Positions 10,630-23,810 are shown, counted from the stretch's first letter. The stretch: DNA of 64,000 nt from Ectobius pallidus (GCA_964059195.1 CAXKWD010000006.1:2038530-2102529); one strand, 5' to 3'. The notes: a model not told the origin generated them from the sequence alone. Numbers and translations: made by a program.

Positions 10630-10800
10630 TTATTAAGTGCTAAGTGCTTTATGAGATTGTCTGTGGGGACCGGAAAATGATAACTAAAGTAGGCTTTATC
10701 GGATTTTCATGAAACTTGGTAAACGCATTTATGACGTCCATGGAAAGAAGCCTATTGATATTGAACCGTACCGGAATAATGCCCATTTTAGTGCCTATTT
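10630..10800 (-). repeat. Dispersed ACAGAC-family repeat, inverted fragment (copy 1)
   Basis: Reverse-complemented, this matches the body of the repeat at 8683-8944: tail side TGCCAGTATGGTA-like, then GATAAAGCC, CATGAAAACTTGG and the GGTCCAATATCAAT-like portion. It lacks the ACAGAC tract and hairpin head. Copy 2: 23811-23981. Confidence 0.5.
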
Positions 10801-10889
10801 TATGGTAATATATTAGAAAGAATTTATCAAATGGAAATCAGTTATCATGACAACATATTGTTTTACACTATTCATATGTGGCTTTGGAA

Positions 10890-11239
10890 ATTGCAATGCA
10901 CTTAGCTATGACAAATAACTCTACCCACCTATTCCTTAACATATGCTTATCAAAATAGACCGTTAAAGTTAGCGATGTTGCTGATGGTAATGTCTTGGAC
11001 TAGCATTCTGGAGGTCCCTGTTTCAAATCCCATAGCCGGGTAATTTGACCTTTTTTTATTATTTTTATGTGAGCGTGCGATAGTCAAGATATCATAAATC
11101 TGTATAGTTCTGCTGATGCTGAACGATTTTAATCTGAAAAAAAACTAGACCTTTGTTCTTCCGTAAGCCCTTCTTAATAAATCAATCTGCAGCTTAACTG
11201 GGAAATCAATTTTTTTAAATCTTATTTTCTGCATATCAT
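10890..11239 (+). repeat. Dispersed repeat with tRNA-like segment (copy 1)
   Basis: It contains a SINE-A-like head (GGAGGTCCCTGTTTCAAATCCC with an upstream A-box-like stretch). It has a diverged inverted relative at 42990-43345, which shows the family is longer than the SINE alone. In this copy the repeat is cut short by the 1,079-bp deletion after GCATATCAT. Confidence 0.55.
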
Positions 11240-12172
11240 ACAACATTCAAGCGATCGCGATGCTTTTATCTCCTCGGTATGACAAAAATAGTCAAAGCCA
11301 ACTGCAATTGATTTGACATTGAAATGTATTACTGAAATCCGATGCTTCGACAGCGCTAAAATCACGTTTTCTGCCAGTTTTTCACTCATAACTCGCGAAC
11401 GAAAGCTAAAATTAAAAATTCGGCTTCGAGGTGCATTTGCCCACCTTTCAGTCCATCTATCTTTAAAATTTCAGATCTCTGCGTTCAGTAGATTTCGATG
11501 GTCATCGCGGACAGACAGACAAACACGTCCTTTTATTATTATAAGATAGCATGTGCCCGCGGCTTCGCCCACGATAATTATTTCAAAAATTTAAAATTAA
11601 GATCATAATAGTTAAATCATTATATTTATTAACACCTAAATCACGTGGACTACATACCACGATTATGTAGCGTCGCCTGATAAAAGCGACCTCAGATTCG
11701 AGTTCCTTGGCCCAGAAAACCCCTGTATAGTGAGTTTCGTTCAAATCGAACAATGTTTGACCATATTTAGGGTTGATTATCCTTCTTCCGTGTAGGTTGA
11801 AAATGTCATAATATGTCTATGGGCCTTGACACTCTAAACAAATGAATCGTCTAGGATGGACTAACAAAATCAAGCGATCGCGTTGCTTTTATTTCCAAGG
11901 TATGAGGTATGATGACAAAAATAGCAAAAGCCATCTGTAAGTGATTTGATATTGAAATTTATTACTGAAAACTTATGTTTTGAAAACGCAAAAAATGAAC
12001 GTTTTTTGCCAGTTTTTCACTCACAACTCACGAAAGAAAACTAAAATTAAAATTCCGGCTTGGAGGTGCATTTTCCGACCCTTCAGCACACCTATGTTTA
12101 AAATTTCAGATCTCTGCGTTCAGTAGATTTCGCTGGACATCGAGGAGAATTCCTTTTATTAATATAGATAAT
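11240..12172 (+). repeat. 0.62-kb tandem repeat, 1.5 units (copy 1)
   Basis: Half a unit plus one full unit. Each unit starts with (C)TAGCATGTGCCCGCGGCTTC and passes through CCTCAGATTCGAGTTCCTTGG and TTCACTCATAACTCGCGAAC-like phrases. It ends in CGGACAGACAGAC and CCTTTTATTAATATAGAT. The start and end phrases are those of a dispersed arthropod repeat whose class I cannot assign. The 78-codon frame 11313-11549 lies wholly inside it. Confidence 0.75.
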
Positions 12173-12289
12173 ATGAATTATAATGATATCTTCTCTAATT
12201 TGTCAATCATCCATTTAATTTAATCCAAGCCCACCTGATACCACTGGTAACAATACGTTCAGTGAATTTGTCTTGATAATTCTATGTAA

Positions 12290-12515
12290 AAAGGGATTAA
12301 GTATTTTCAAAAACATTTAATTTTTGGCATTTAGAATCAGAATTTTTCAAAATCCTTTCTTAGTGAGCACCTACATTATGAAGCGAAGGTACTGTCAAAA
12401 TTCCAAGTCTCTACCTGTTATAGTTTAGGCTGTACGTTGATTCCTGTCATTCAGTCAGTCATTCATTCAGTCAGTCAGTCAGTCAGGACAAAGTCTTTTA
12501 TATATATAGGGAAGA
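12290..12515 (+). repeat. Dispersed repeat ending in CAGT simple repeat (copy 1)
   Basis: AT-rich body with CCAAGTCTCTACCTGTTATA and CTGTACGTTGATTCCTGTCA, then a (TCAG)n tract and CTTTTATATATATAGGGA. The architecture resembles the 0.62-kb repeat (body, tetranucleotide tract, CTTTTATATATATAG end) but the body sequence differs. Copy 2 equivalent: 26546-26771, where the tract is 4 bp shorter. Confidence 0.5.
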
Positions 12516-12520
12516 GATAG

Positions 12521-12823
12521 ATTATTAATATAATACCAGCTAAAACTTTCATTTTAAAACATTATGAAGGATATTTAAAAGTTACTCATTTCATACACAA
12601 CGTAGGTTTTAGGGTTTGCCTAGGGAATAATGGGACTTCGAATGAGGCTGACACAACTGAATGCTACTTTGGCAGTATTACCTTCAATAGTCAATGTCCT
12701 GGAAATGATCATCCATTTTTATTCCGTGTTTTACAAACTCCAGTTAACGATAGTTTGTTTGAGATTTATGAACCGAAGTACTGCTTGATTAAATTATTAC
12801 GGTTCGAAGAGCTAAAAATGTAG
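12521..12823 (+). CDS. Coding-like open frame without start codon (copy 1)
   Basis: One hundred codons stay open between TAG (12518-12520) and TAG (12821-12823), with no ATG except the last codon, so a plain start-to-stop ORF search misses it. The translation is balanced for an AT-rich region: four Cys, many charged and aromatic residues, and phrases such as Gly-Phe-Arg-Val-Cys-Leu-Gly-Asn-Asn-Gly and Phe-Glu-Ile-Tyr-Glu-Pro-Lys-Tyr-Cys. It could be a terminal exon (AATACCAG at 12526-12533 would serve as an acceptor) or a piece of an old gene or transposon. I do not recognise the family, and a chance open frame of this length is possible. Confidence 0.3.
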   Translation: MINIIPAKTFILKHYEGYLKVTHFIHNVGFRVCLGNNGTSNEADTTECYFGSITFNSQCPGNDHPFLFRVLQTPVNDSLFEIYEPKYCLIKLLRFEELKM

Positions 12824-13181
12824 AGGGGGCCAGAACAAATTTTCGGTTCGATCTCGGCCTATGTCAGTGGTAATTTTTGCGTTCTTAATTTGTCTGTCCC
12901 ACGTCTCAGATTTACAGGGGTTTAAAAATAACTCCAGCAACACCAAATTCAGGCACACCGGCGACGGTCACAAGCCCAAGTAGGAGTACGCCCAGCGTTT
13001 AATAACTATAACAACCTTCAACCAGATCTTCATTTTAAAGTAGAAACTGAAATTGCATACGTTTTATGACACGCTAGATTTATATTAATTTTGCATTTAA
13101 TTAGGGATGATTACAGATCTATTTAAAGGTATTTAATTAATCTGTATGTCTTTAATTGAACTTCCATCTAATTATGTAAGA
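12824..13181. other. No recognised gene (unit end)
   Basis: Contains GGTTCGATCTCGG, which looks like a pol III B box but without a partner A box, and otherwise nothing I recognise. Copy 2 equivalent: 27080-27437. Confidence 0.4.
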
Positions 13182-13806
13182 AGTTCGGAGGAACCTGTTA
13201 ATTTTAGAATTCTCGAGACTATGATTCATAAGTAGGCCTACCGGTATTTATAAATGTATTGTTTTTTATGATACAAAACCCAAATATTATCACTTTTCCA
13301 TTGAATAATGAGATTTGAAAAACCACAAGAATAAAGTTATTCCCGATAAGTCATAAATCTTTGTAAACGGTGCCTATTGTAATCACTCAAAACAAGCCGC
13401 TCAACAGTGTTGAAGGCTTTCCTCATTCCTGCTTGCGGTAAGGATGTCATAAATTTTGTTCAGGGCAGTGCCTTCCTACCATACAACACAAAAGATTGGT
13501 TTTCCCTCAAGATGAGCTTGTTGACATAACGTATAGCAATCTAAATTGGGATATATAATAAATGGATGTTTATTTTAATAGATACTATTTAATATTTCAT
13601 AAATAATTGTTCTACCGGTAGAGTGATACGTTTAGCTAGATTTGTCGTATTAAATTATCTTCATTTACGCATCCTATTTATTTATTATGCATATTCTTAT
13701 CATAGGCCTATATAAAATATCATTTTCATCATCATCATAACCGAAAAGGTTGCAACTTCTATTGCCGATGCGGACGTTGGGATTTAGGATTTTAATTTCC
13801 CTAAAA

Positions 13807-14138
13807 CAGTAGAACTCCAATTATCCGAACTTCAACTATCCGGATCGCTTTGAGGCCGTATTCAAATGGTTTTTTAAGCAGTAAGCATTGGGAAATCCTC
13901 TTTCAGGGCCGATTATTTGGTAAAAGCAACCATTTAGCCGACAAAATCTACAGTTTGTCAGCAATAACAACTGACTCTGACTGACCGATATGTTCAACAT
14001 GTGACACTTTATGTAAGTAGCCTACAGTACCGTTCAATTTAGTATTTTAAGAAATGACCTTTTCCGAGATTTACCCAATTATTCGGTTAACCGGATCGCG
14101 TCCGATCCTAATTAATCTGGATAAATGGAGTTCTACTA
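13807..14138. mobile_element. pogo/Tigger-like MITE (copy 2)
   Basis: Same element as at 626-957, carried along by the segmental duplication rather than a separate insertion, since its flanks are identical. Confidence 0.6.
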
Positions 14139-14404
14139 TACTTTGGCCCTTGTTTCGACTCAACCTATAACGTAAATAAGTATATACTAGGAGTAATTCT
14201 GGGTTAAGGAAGGCCGTTGAGTAGGACTGACAGCCTTAAATTGTTCGTGTTTCGAACGTCTTAATACTCTTACTTTATGTCCTTTACTTAGGAACATTGT
14301 TTTATAGGATACGTAAATTATTATTTTTTATTTCAGCTGTGTTTATACTCCTTTTCCACTTTTAGCTTCAGGGCTATATCAGGAGTTCGGGATGTGTGTC
14401 TGTA

Positions 14405-15769
14405 CTAGGGTTGCCACCTGTCCCGAATTAGGCGGGACATCCCGCATTTTAAGGACATTTTCAGCGTCCCGAATTATGCCTAAGAGGGACGCATTATATT
14501 GCGGGACGCCAAATTGTTCCAAAACAAAATATGAGACAGCAATTCTTGGTGGCGTCTTTTGTGAATTTCGTCTCATGGTCAAGATATCGATGTCGTACCA
14601 TCGTGTTGGCAGCATTGAAATCACCGCCCATGATGTTATTCTTTGCAATTTATTTGTATAAGTCGCGCGGGCAATCTTGGGGTATGTCCGTGATCTGTAC
14701 AACCAGCGTGCGAGCCATGAACTGGTGATCCGACGGGGAAGTACCGAAAACAGATCATATGACACTCTGCACTGATTTGCCAAGTACAGCTCCTTCTGGA
14801 ATTATAGCACAGCAAGACGTGTGTAGTGTTATCAGTTGTAATTTGAATCCACGTTCTCTGTGTGTTTTATGTGTTGTTCGTTGAGTAGGAACTAATTAAA
14901 TATTTATCCTGTTATTCCTAAACCTAGTGGTAAGTCATTATCTAGTCAGAGTCTGGATTGCCAATGTTCATAATTTTTTCGAAACATGTCTATGAGTGTA
15001 CATTATTTTTGAAATTCTATGAGAAAGCTTTAAGTTCCTTAGAGAAAGTATTTGACTTCACAGAAAACAATCTTATGGAACACTGAAGAACTTGAATCTT
15101 AAGAGTTCACTATCTTTCAAACATCTCAAAGACTCTGTGAAGGCACATAATGTAGAATCTGATGTTAATTTGGATGAGTTAGGCCTATATGAGGAATTCT
15201 GCTTTAGTTCAGATATGATAAATGCTACTAAAGTGAACTATACAGAAGGAGAGACTAAGTATGAGTATGAAATGGAAGAAAATTATTCACGAGATTGGTA
15301 AAGAACAATCTCAAATGCTTTGTTCTAAGCATTCCTGGTAGCAATGCCTTTGTGGAAAGAGTGTTCTCTCTCTTGAATCTAAAATGGACAGAATCCAGAA
15401 ATAGGTGCTCAGCTGACCTCATAAAGAGTGAAATCATTTCTACAAATGTTACAGATATCTGCAAAGATTATTTAGTGAGGGTGAAACAGAACAAGCAACT
15501 ATTAGAAGCTGCCAAATCAAACAAGAAATACAACTTCAAGTAATGAATTTGCCCAGGTTTTTTTTTATTTTATTGTTTTGCTAATCTTTTCTTTTCTATT
15601 CTAATTAGTCTTACTGTTACATAGCCTATTCAGTTTTGGCTTTGTAATATATTCCGTCTTTCAGTTATTAATAAATTGTTCCGTGTACAAATTTAGGTAT
15701 GAAGATCGGCGATCTGCATATATTCGATAAGTGTCCCTCCTTAGCCTTACCAAAAGGTGGCAACCCTAG
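14405..15769 (+). mobile_element. Internally deleted hAT transposon (copy 2)
   Basis: Duplicate of the element at 1224-2588 with the same ends and the same imperfect 8-bp flanks. Confidence 0.85.
15084..15543 (+). pseudogene. hAT transposase C-terminal remnant (copy 2)
   Basis: Same broken coding remnant as at 1903-2362, with identical translation. Confidence 0.75.
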
Positions 15770-15920
15770 ACTCTGTACAGTAGGTAGGCCATTGAACTAT
15801 TGCTTGTCAATTGTTTCTATTGTCGGTGTATTTAATGGAGTAAATTTTAACTGATAGGCGTATTAATTTAAATGGATATGATACAGGATGAAATGGTGAG
15901 GATGGTATGTAAATATCCAT

Positions 15921-16052
15921 TTCGGAATTTGGCTTTAAGCCTGGGGAAACCATGAAAAACCCCACGTCAAATTGGCCGGTCACGGGATTTGATCCTGGGA
16001 CCTCCCGAATGCGAGTCCAAGTCGTTATGAACTCGGCCACCTTGATCGGTCT
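15921..16052 (-). mobile_element. tRNA-headed SINE, family A (copy 2)
   Basis: Duplicate of the SINE at 2740-2871. Confidence 0.65.
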
Positions 16053-16397
16053 AAATTAAACATTAATGATTAATAAAATAAAGAAACTCTGCAGAAGACA
16101 CACAATACATTAAGTAATATCACTATTCACTGAAATGTACGGAATTTAAGTAGACTCTTGTTTTCCGCACTTCAGGCATAATTTTCAGCTTTGTCGAATT
16201 GAATCATAATTTTATTCCAGTACAGCATTAACGAACATTTATTCACTCATAACTCTGGACTGCAGTAGCTCTCAGTTGTTTCCTGCCATAAAAATCTGAT
16301 GTGAAAGTCACATAACTTCCTCTGCCCAAATAAAAGTTAGCAGTACTCACATATCCTTGTAGGCCTACAGAATCGCAAGACAATTTTACGCTAATAC

Positions 16398-16933
16398 GTC
16401 TTTCTCACTTCATTCTCATATAGATTAAGAGGCCGTGAAAGAGTGCATATTCAATTGTTCACCACGCAACACAAACTTTCTACAAACAGTGGGTGAACAG
16501 TGGGTGGCTTGTAACTACCTTCAGAAAATTTTTTCGAAAAAAGTTTCAAATAAAAGTTCTAGCTCTCACTATAAGCTACACTTCTGCAAAATTTGAAGAA
16601 AATCGTTAGAGCCGTTTTCGAGAAAATCGCGAAAAACGAAAATTTCTTCGTGTAAAGCCCCCATAAAAATAAGAGAAAATAGTCGCCAATCTTAACCTCA
16701 CATCTTCAGAAGGTACCTGACCCAAATACGAAATTTTGTTTTCATACGATTTTCCGTTTTGGAGCTAGAGTGTTCACAGACAGACAGACAGACACACAAA
16801 CATGTTTCCAAAAATAGTATTCTCTGAAGGGTGACTGTAAGCTTGTTTGTAGAAACTCTTGTCTTGCCTGGTGAACAACTCAATACGCGGACATTCACGG
16901 CCTCTTAATATAAGTACGTGAAGTGAGAAAGAT
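16398..16933. mobile_element. Fold-back repeat (copy 2)
   Basis: Duplicate of the element at 3217-3752. Confidence 0.6.
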
Positions 16934-17116
16934 GTATTGTTGGTCATGCTTACAGTTAAGAATATTTCAGGGGAATATTCGATAAATTTTGGAATTTACT
17001 CTTTAAGGCGGCAAGTTCAATAAACGTTTGCAGTCACTTTTTTCTTCTTCTTTTTTTTTTAGTTTGTCCATAGCCTGCGTTTTTAGTCGCAACAATCAAA
17101 GAAGGGGCTACAAGGT

Positions 17117-17951
17117 ATTTATTTATTATTTATTGTACTAAGAATATTACTGGCTAATGCCCAATTACAATATTCTCGCTTACATTAATACACCAGATTC
17201 AAAAGTTCAAGTGATATTCAAAATAATTAAGCTAACGCTACAACAGTAAGGAAAAAAACACACACAGAAAAGAAAAACAGAAACACAAACAATATGACAA
17301 TTACACAAGGGAACATAATATGAAAAAACAAATAATAATATAAATAATAATATAATAGTTTTGGAGGAAAATATAGCCTACATATCAGAAAGATTCAAGT
17401 AAAGAAAATGACATGGAGCAAAATTTAATAATTATTATTTTAAAATTTTTTTCACATATATTTTTAAACCGCTTATTGTTAGTATTGTTATTGTCCATTT
17501 TCTGCAACTGATTGTATAGTCGGAGTACATTATAAAGAGGAGAATTATTATGAGAGTCAGTGTTTACTTTTGGGATGACAAAAAGATTATCCAATTTATG
17601 AGATCTATAACGTGGAACAAAAAAATGTATTTTTTTGAGAATATTAATATCATCTATTTAATTATTAATTAATTTGTATAAAAACAACAATGCATGAATA
17701 TTTCGTCTGTGTGATAATTCAGGGATATTGAAATAGTGTAACATAGTTGAATATGATTCAAATTTAGGATAGTAGTTAAACTGTCTGAAATACGTATATT
17801 TTAGAAATTTATTTTGAATGAACTCTATCAATTTCTTGTATTTAATGGTTGTAGTATTCCAAATTAATGAGCAATATTCTAATTTTGATCTGACAATGGT
17901 TCTGGATATAATGCAAAGTTTAATGATCATATTTGTTAGATGAATAATTGC
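17117..17951 (-). pseudogene. 5'-truncated LINE end (copy 2)
   Basis: Duplicate of the LINE remnant at 3936-4770; the translated parts are identical. Confidence 0.7.
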
Positions 17952-18527
17952 CATTTACAGTTCTTTCATTAGTTTTTGTTTGTTTTTGAAAATTGTGTCT
18001 GCTAAATGGCGACCACCATGTTGTAGACATTCATATAGTTTTCCGTCGCTCTCGTCGGACATCAGAATGATTGCACCATAATTCACAATGTTCAAAATGG
18101 ACTGTGCACACTCTTCGGTTTTGGAGACCATGTGCAAGCTACTCCTGGACGATTTCCATTTTGTACGGGTGGAAACGAGTATCCAAATGCAACATCCTTC
18201 GAACATTACGGTCTGACAGTCCTAAAGCAGTGGCATGTTGTGCGACGTGAACTTCGGATGACTGATTGACGCAAAGCTTGCACATTTTCTGGCGTACGAC
18301 CTCATACACTGGATGACCATCAATTCGCTATTAAGAATGAAATAGCGGCAATACCGAACGACATGCTAATGAGAGCGACGAAAAGCTTCAAGACAACGCT
18401 ACATGAATGTCTACAACATGGTGGTCGCCATTTATCAGACACAATTTTCAAAACAAACAAAAACTAATGAAAGAACTGTAAATGGCAATTATTGATCTAA
18501 CATATGTGATAATTAAACTTTGCATTA
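17909..18527. pseudogene. Rearranged Tc1/mariner relic (copy 2)
   Basis: Duplicate of the structure at 4728-5346. Confidence 0.65.
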
Positions 18528-19148
18528 CAGTGATGTTTATTATTTTTATATGCATTTCAAAATCTTTAGATTATTCTGCCGGTCCCTGTACAATACCGGG
18601 TCTTTAATATTACTTTACTGTAATTTGTATCACCACCAACCAAGTATGCTACACTTTGAAAGTAACAATATATAATTAAGTAATTCATGCAACTTATGTA
18701 AAAACTACGTCAGCGTTAGTAAAGATAACGTTTTAAAAATCTAGCAGTAGCATAAATAATTGCGGGCGAAGAGCAGGCACCAGCTAGTACATTCATATAC
18801 TTTACATTCAAACAGTAATACATTAATATTCTTTGCATTTGGTTAACTTAGATATTTGTTGGGAATTGAGGAGTTGGGAATTTTCGTTAAATAATCTTTT
18901 CCTTAACAAGCCTAACTGTGGGATAACCTGACACATAATTATTTTCTTAACTTATTGATATATTACTTTAAGCACATATTTACTAAGCTAGGTTCGCACA
19001 GCTTTCGCATGCCAAACGTGAGTTATATTGGATTCAGGATCTGTTAGTAATAAATCTAAGTCATTTTACCCTTTTAAAAATGTCATTCACCTCACCCTTT
19101 TCAATCCGCCGGTCTCCTGTAAGGAGCATACAGGTGGTCCAGCGGTCA

Positions 19149-21271
19149 TACCTTATATGAATAGAGAAGGATTTTCCCAGAACAAATTAGCAGGATATAA
19201 CAATAATAATAACCAGTTCCCTTCCCACTTCGGGAAAATTGCGATTTTCCAATCGTGTCACACAGTTTATGCAAAGAAAGTATTAATGTTCGAAACAAAA
19301 ATTCATTACATAGAGGAAAGGTTTTTTTTCCGAACAACGACACGTATGTAACCTATAATTCGACCCTTCTGAACACGAATATAACAATAAAAATAACCAG
19401 TTCCTTTCCCACTTCGGGAAAATTCCGATTTTCCAATCGTGTCAGACAGTTTACGCAAAGAAAGTCGGAATATTCCAAACAAAATTTCATTACATGGAGG
19501 AAAGGTTTTTTTCCGTCATGGCTTATATTTGTTATCTATAATTCAACCCTTCTGAACACGAATATAACAATAATAATAAAAAGTTCCTTCCACCCTTCGA
19601 AAAAAACCGATATTCCATTACCGTCACACAGTTTACACAAGAAAACTAGGAATGTTCCAAACAAAAATTCATTACATGGAGGAAAAGTTTTTTTTCCTAC
19701 CTAAAATACGTATGTAATCTATAACTCGACTCATCTGAACACGAATATAAAAATAATAATAACCAGTTCCTTTCCCACTTCGGGAAAATTCCGATTTTCC
19801 AATCGTGTCACACAGTTTACGCAAAGAAAGTCGGAATATTCCAAACAAAAATTCATTATATCGAGGAAAGGTTTTTTTCCGAACTAAGACACGTATGTAA
19901 TCTATAATTCGACCCTTCTGAACCCGAATATAACAATAATAATAACCAGTTCCTTCCGCCCATCCAGAAAAAACCGATTTTCCATTACCGTCACACAGTT
20001 TTCACAAGAAAACTAGGAATGTTTGAAACAAAAATTCATTACATTGAGGCAAAATTTTTTCCCGATATGAGTTATATGTTTTATCAATACACCGACCCTT
20101 CTAGACATGAATATAACAATAATAATAACCAGTTCCCTTCCCACTTCGGGAAAATTGCGATTTTCCAATCGTGTCACACAGTTTACGCAAAGAAAGTCGG
20201 AATATTCCAAACAAAAATTCATTACATGGAGAAAAGGTTTTTTTCCGTACTAAGACACGTATGTAACCTATAATTCGACCCTTCTGAACACGAATATAAC
20301 AATAATAATAACCAGTTCCTTCAGCCCTTCGAGAAAAGACCGATTTTCCATTACCGTCACACATTTTACACAAGAAAACTAGGAATGTTTCAAACAAAAA
20401 ATTATTACATTGAGGCAAAATTTTTTCCCGATATGAGTTATATGTTTTATCAATACATCGACCCTTCTAAACATGAGTATAACAATAATAATAACCAGTT
20501 CCCTTCCCATTTCGGGAAAATTGCGATTTTCCAATCGTGTCACACAGTTTACGCAAAGAAAGTCTGAATATTCCTAACAAAAATTCATTACATGGAGGAA
20601 AGGTTTTTTTCCGTCATGGCTTATATGTGCTAACAATAATTCGACCCTCCTGAACACGAATATAACAATAATAATAACCAGTTCCTTCCGCCCTTCGAGA
20701 AAAACCGATTTTCCATTACCGTCACACAGTTTACACAAGAAAACTAGGAATGTTTCAAACAAAAAATTATTACATTGATGCAAAATTTTTTCTCGATATG
20801 AGTTATATGTTTTATCAATACATCGACCCTTCTGAACATGAATATAACAATAATAATAACCAGTTCCCTTCCCACTTAGGGAAAATTGCGATTTTCCAAT
20901 CGTGTCACACAGTTTACGCAAAGAAAGTAGGAATATTCGAAACAAAAATGGAGGAAAGGTTTTTTTCCGTCATGGCTTATATGTGTTATCTATAGGCCTA
21001 ATTCAACCCTTCTGAACACGAATATAACAATAATAATAACCAGTTCCTTCCACCCTTCGAGAAAAAACCGATTTTCCATTACCGTCACACAGTTTACACA
21101 AGAAAACTAGGAATGTTCCAAACAAAAATTCATTACATGGAGGAAAAGTTGTTTTTCTACCTAAAATACGTATGTAATCTATAATTCGACTCTTGTGAAC
21201 ACGAATATAAAAATAATAATAACCAGTTCCTTTCCCACTTCTGAAAAATTGCGTTTTTCCACGCACACTTT
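19149..21271 (+). repeat. Satellite array, ~182-bp monomers (copy 2)
   Basis: Same array with the same order of A and B monomers and essentially no differences. The array was therefore copied as a block rather than expanded independently. Confidence 0.9.
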
Positions 21272-21635
21272 TTTTTTTATAAATCGACGTAGCCTAGTGT
21301 TATTTTACTTTATGGCTTAATAGTAATAATAATAATAATATATTATTTTCGTTCCTCTGCTTCTTGTTTCTTTAATTGATATTTCTCTTTGTTTCTTTGT
21401 TGGTGCAATCCAACAAATGATTTAATTAAAAATGATAAACAATCAGAATAAATGTAACTTATGACACTTTTATAAAGTGTGATATAAAATTAATGCAACA
21501 TAATCTTTTTAACTTTGTAATGTTTATAAATGTGATGTCTAATTATTTATTATTAGCCTACTTTCACGATATCAGTCACAATAGCCTCTCTATAATGTGC
21601 TCCGTCTATACAAACAAATGCACAAAATGGGCAAT

Positions 21636-21861
21636 ATAGATATATATAATAATAACAATAAGCGGTTTAAAGATATGTGATAAAAATTTTAAAACTTTAA
21701 AATAATAATTATTAAAATTTGCTCCAAGTCATTTTTATTATTTTAATCTTTCTGATATATCTTATCTTCGTAAAAATCTATTACATTCTAATAATAATTA
21801 TTATTATTTATATTTTTGATATTATGTTCCCTTGTGTAATTGCCATACTATATGAGTTTCT
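21636..21861 (+). repeat. LINE 3' fragment (copy 2)
   Basis: Duplicate of 8455-8680. Confidence 0.6.
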
Positions 21862-21863
21862 GC

Positions 21864-22125
21864 TTTTACTTTCTCGCATATACGTAGTATAGAGAAAGTA
21901 TTGTGATCGTGAGCATTACTCCGAAACAGGTCAACCGATTTTATCCAATATCAATAGACGTCTTCCCATGGACATTATAAATGTGTAAACCAAGTTTCAT
22001 TAAAATCAAATAAAGCCTATTGAGTTATCGCGCGTACAGACCCACCGACGGACGGACAGACAGACAGACGGACAGACATTTTCCCTTCCCCCACACAATC
22101 TCATAAAGTACCATACTGGCACTTA
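21864..22125 (+). repeat. Dispersed repeat with hairpin head (copy 2)
   Basis: Duplicate of 8683-8944. Confidence 0.65.
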
Positions 22126-22599
22126 ATAATTGTTACTATTTTTGCATTGATTTCCTTTAAATTTATCAATCTTGAAGGGGGAATTTATTGTTTCATGGAT
22201 TTAGGTAATGTTATATTATAGACTAAAGTTTTTTTTGTTTTGTTTTAGGTAGCCTACCCACTACAATAAAATAATTATGTAGCACTGCGTGTTCCAAAAT
22301 ATGTTTCTCCTGACTGGAGTAAATTATCTTCTTCATCTTTCCTTAGACCAGGAGGTTATTCCCTCCAACCACACTATCTTTTTTGTGGTTTATTGTCCCT
22401 TGTTGTCCTTTTTAATTCATTCTTTGTACACGTTATATCCACTCTTTCTTTTTAACCAGTTACAAATGTACACACCTTTGTCTTATATCACAATTTTTTG
22501 CCTTGTCCGTTAATGAATGGCCTTCCTACGATTTTTTCTCACAAGCATCGTCTACATTCTAAATTTAGCTTTTCTTCGCTCTCCTTAAGTATAAACTTA

Positions 22600-22974
22600 C
22601 TATTCTTCATCCCATTCTACTTTGATCCTAGTCAAAACAAAGAGGCGTGGCTGTCATAGCCCGCAAGTGAGAACGCACGTGTTAACCGTGTTTGTTTATT
22701 CTCAGTCCAACTCGCTCGCAGGGTCTTCGTGAACAATGAATCCTTTGTTTTGTTTGCTAATTGATATACTATAATGATGACGATGCCAGTGAGAGTTTGT
22801 TATTACACGTGTAAATGTTGATATTCTTGCATGAGCACTCGTTAGACACACCCCGGTAATGGCGCATGCCAATGACATTAACCAGTCACATGATGCGAAT
22901 TTTCCGCGAACTCTCTGTGAGTTCTCCTCCCCTTTGTTTTGACTAGGATCAAAGTAGAATGGGATGAAGAATAG
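22600..22974. repeat. Inverted-repeat element with 43-bp perfect arms (copy 2)
   Basis: Duplicate of 9419-9793 with the arms unchanged. Confidence 0.7.
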
Positions 22975-23810
22975 AACAGCGATGGGTGTGGAAACTGCAC
23001 CGACAGACGTAAAAAAGTAATGAATTGTGGACGATTTCAAATTATCGTGAGGGAAATGGAACAAAAGAAGATCGCCTGATTTTTGCTTTACAGCGATTCA
23101 ACAAATAAACACAATTTTCAGTAATAGCAATTAATAGTCCTAAGTATGATAATAACACGAGCAAATTATTGGGTGGGCTTGAGCCCCACGGGCCCATATT
23201 AAGTTGGCGGCACTGATAGTGGTATATATAGCCTATTCCTACTCTACCTTATATTAGATGAAAAAAGTATAGCGTATTCATGTAAAAAAAAAAGAGTAGG
23301 ATTGTCATTAAAAACACAGTGCTTGTAATAACGTTATTAGCACAGGTACCTGAAGAGATTGTACTGTACTGTACTGTAGCCGAAGCTTCAAAAATACATC
23401 AAAATTACGGAGTTCTATAAATAGATTACAATAAAATTGGAAATTAGTGTATTGCATACATTGAAATAGTTGTTCATAGATACAGTAATTTCTTTCATTT
23501 TAATGCCACCTCGTGAACATAACAGATCCGCCATGAATTCCACTGGAGGGTCTCAAATAGGAATGTGCCAAAGGCTAAAATAACCAGAAATGTATGGTAT
23601 GAAATACAATTCTTGTAGACTTAACCATTGTTCTACAATACGAAGAAAATCGATATCCAGCTCATTCATTAACACTGATAAATAAACAAGGTACTTAGAT
23701 AGTTATTAAACTTGAAATTTTTTGTGTTAGAATTAGGAGCAATTCAGTTAATAACAAGTATAAAGTAAAAAATAAAAATTCTACAGGATTTATTTATATG
23801 GATTGTATAA

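Larger units (their letters stand above)
1..13181. repeat. Tandem segmental duplication, copy 1
   Basis: The sequence from base 1 (starting AGTTCGGAGGAACC) recurs from 13182 at a constant offset of 13,181 through about position 11239. The two copies are almost letter-for-letter the same; I noticed only isolated substitutions. This copy lacks 1,079 bp that copy 2 has between 24421 and 25500. The left limit of the array is unknown because the window begins here, and because the array is head to tail the choice of unit start is arbitrary. The unit is built almost entirely of transposon and satellite sequence. The alternative to a recent duplication is an assembly duplication. Confidence 0.93.
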
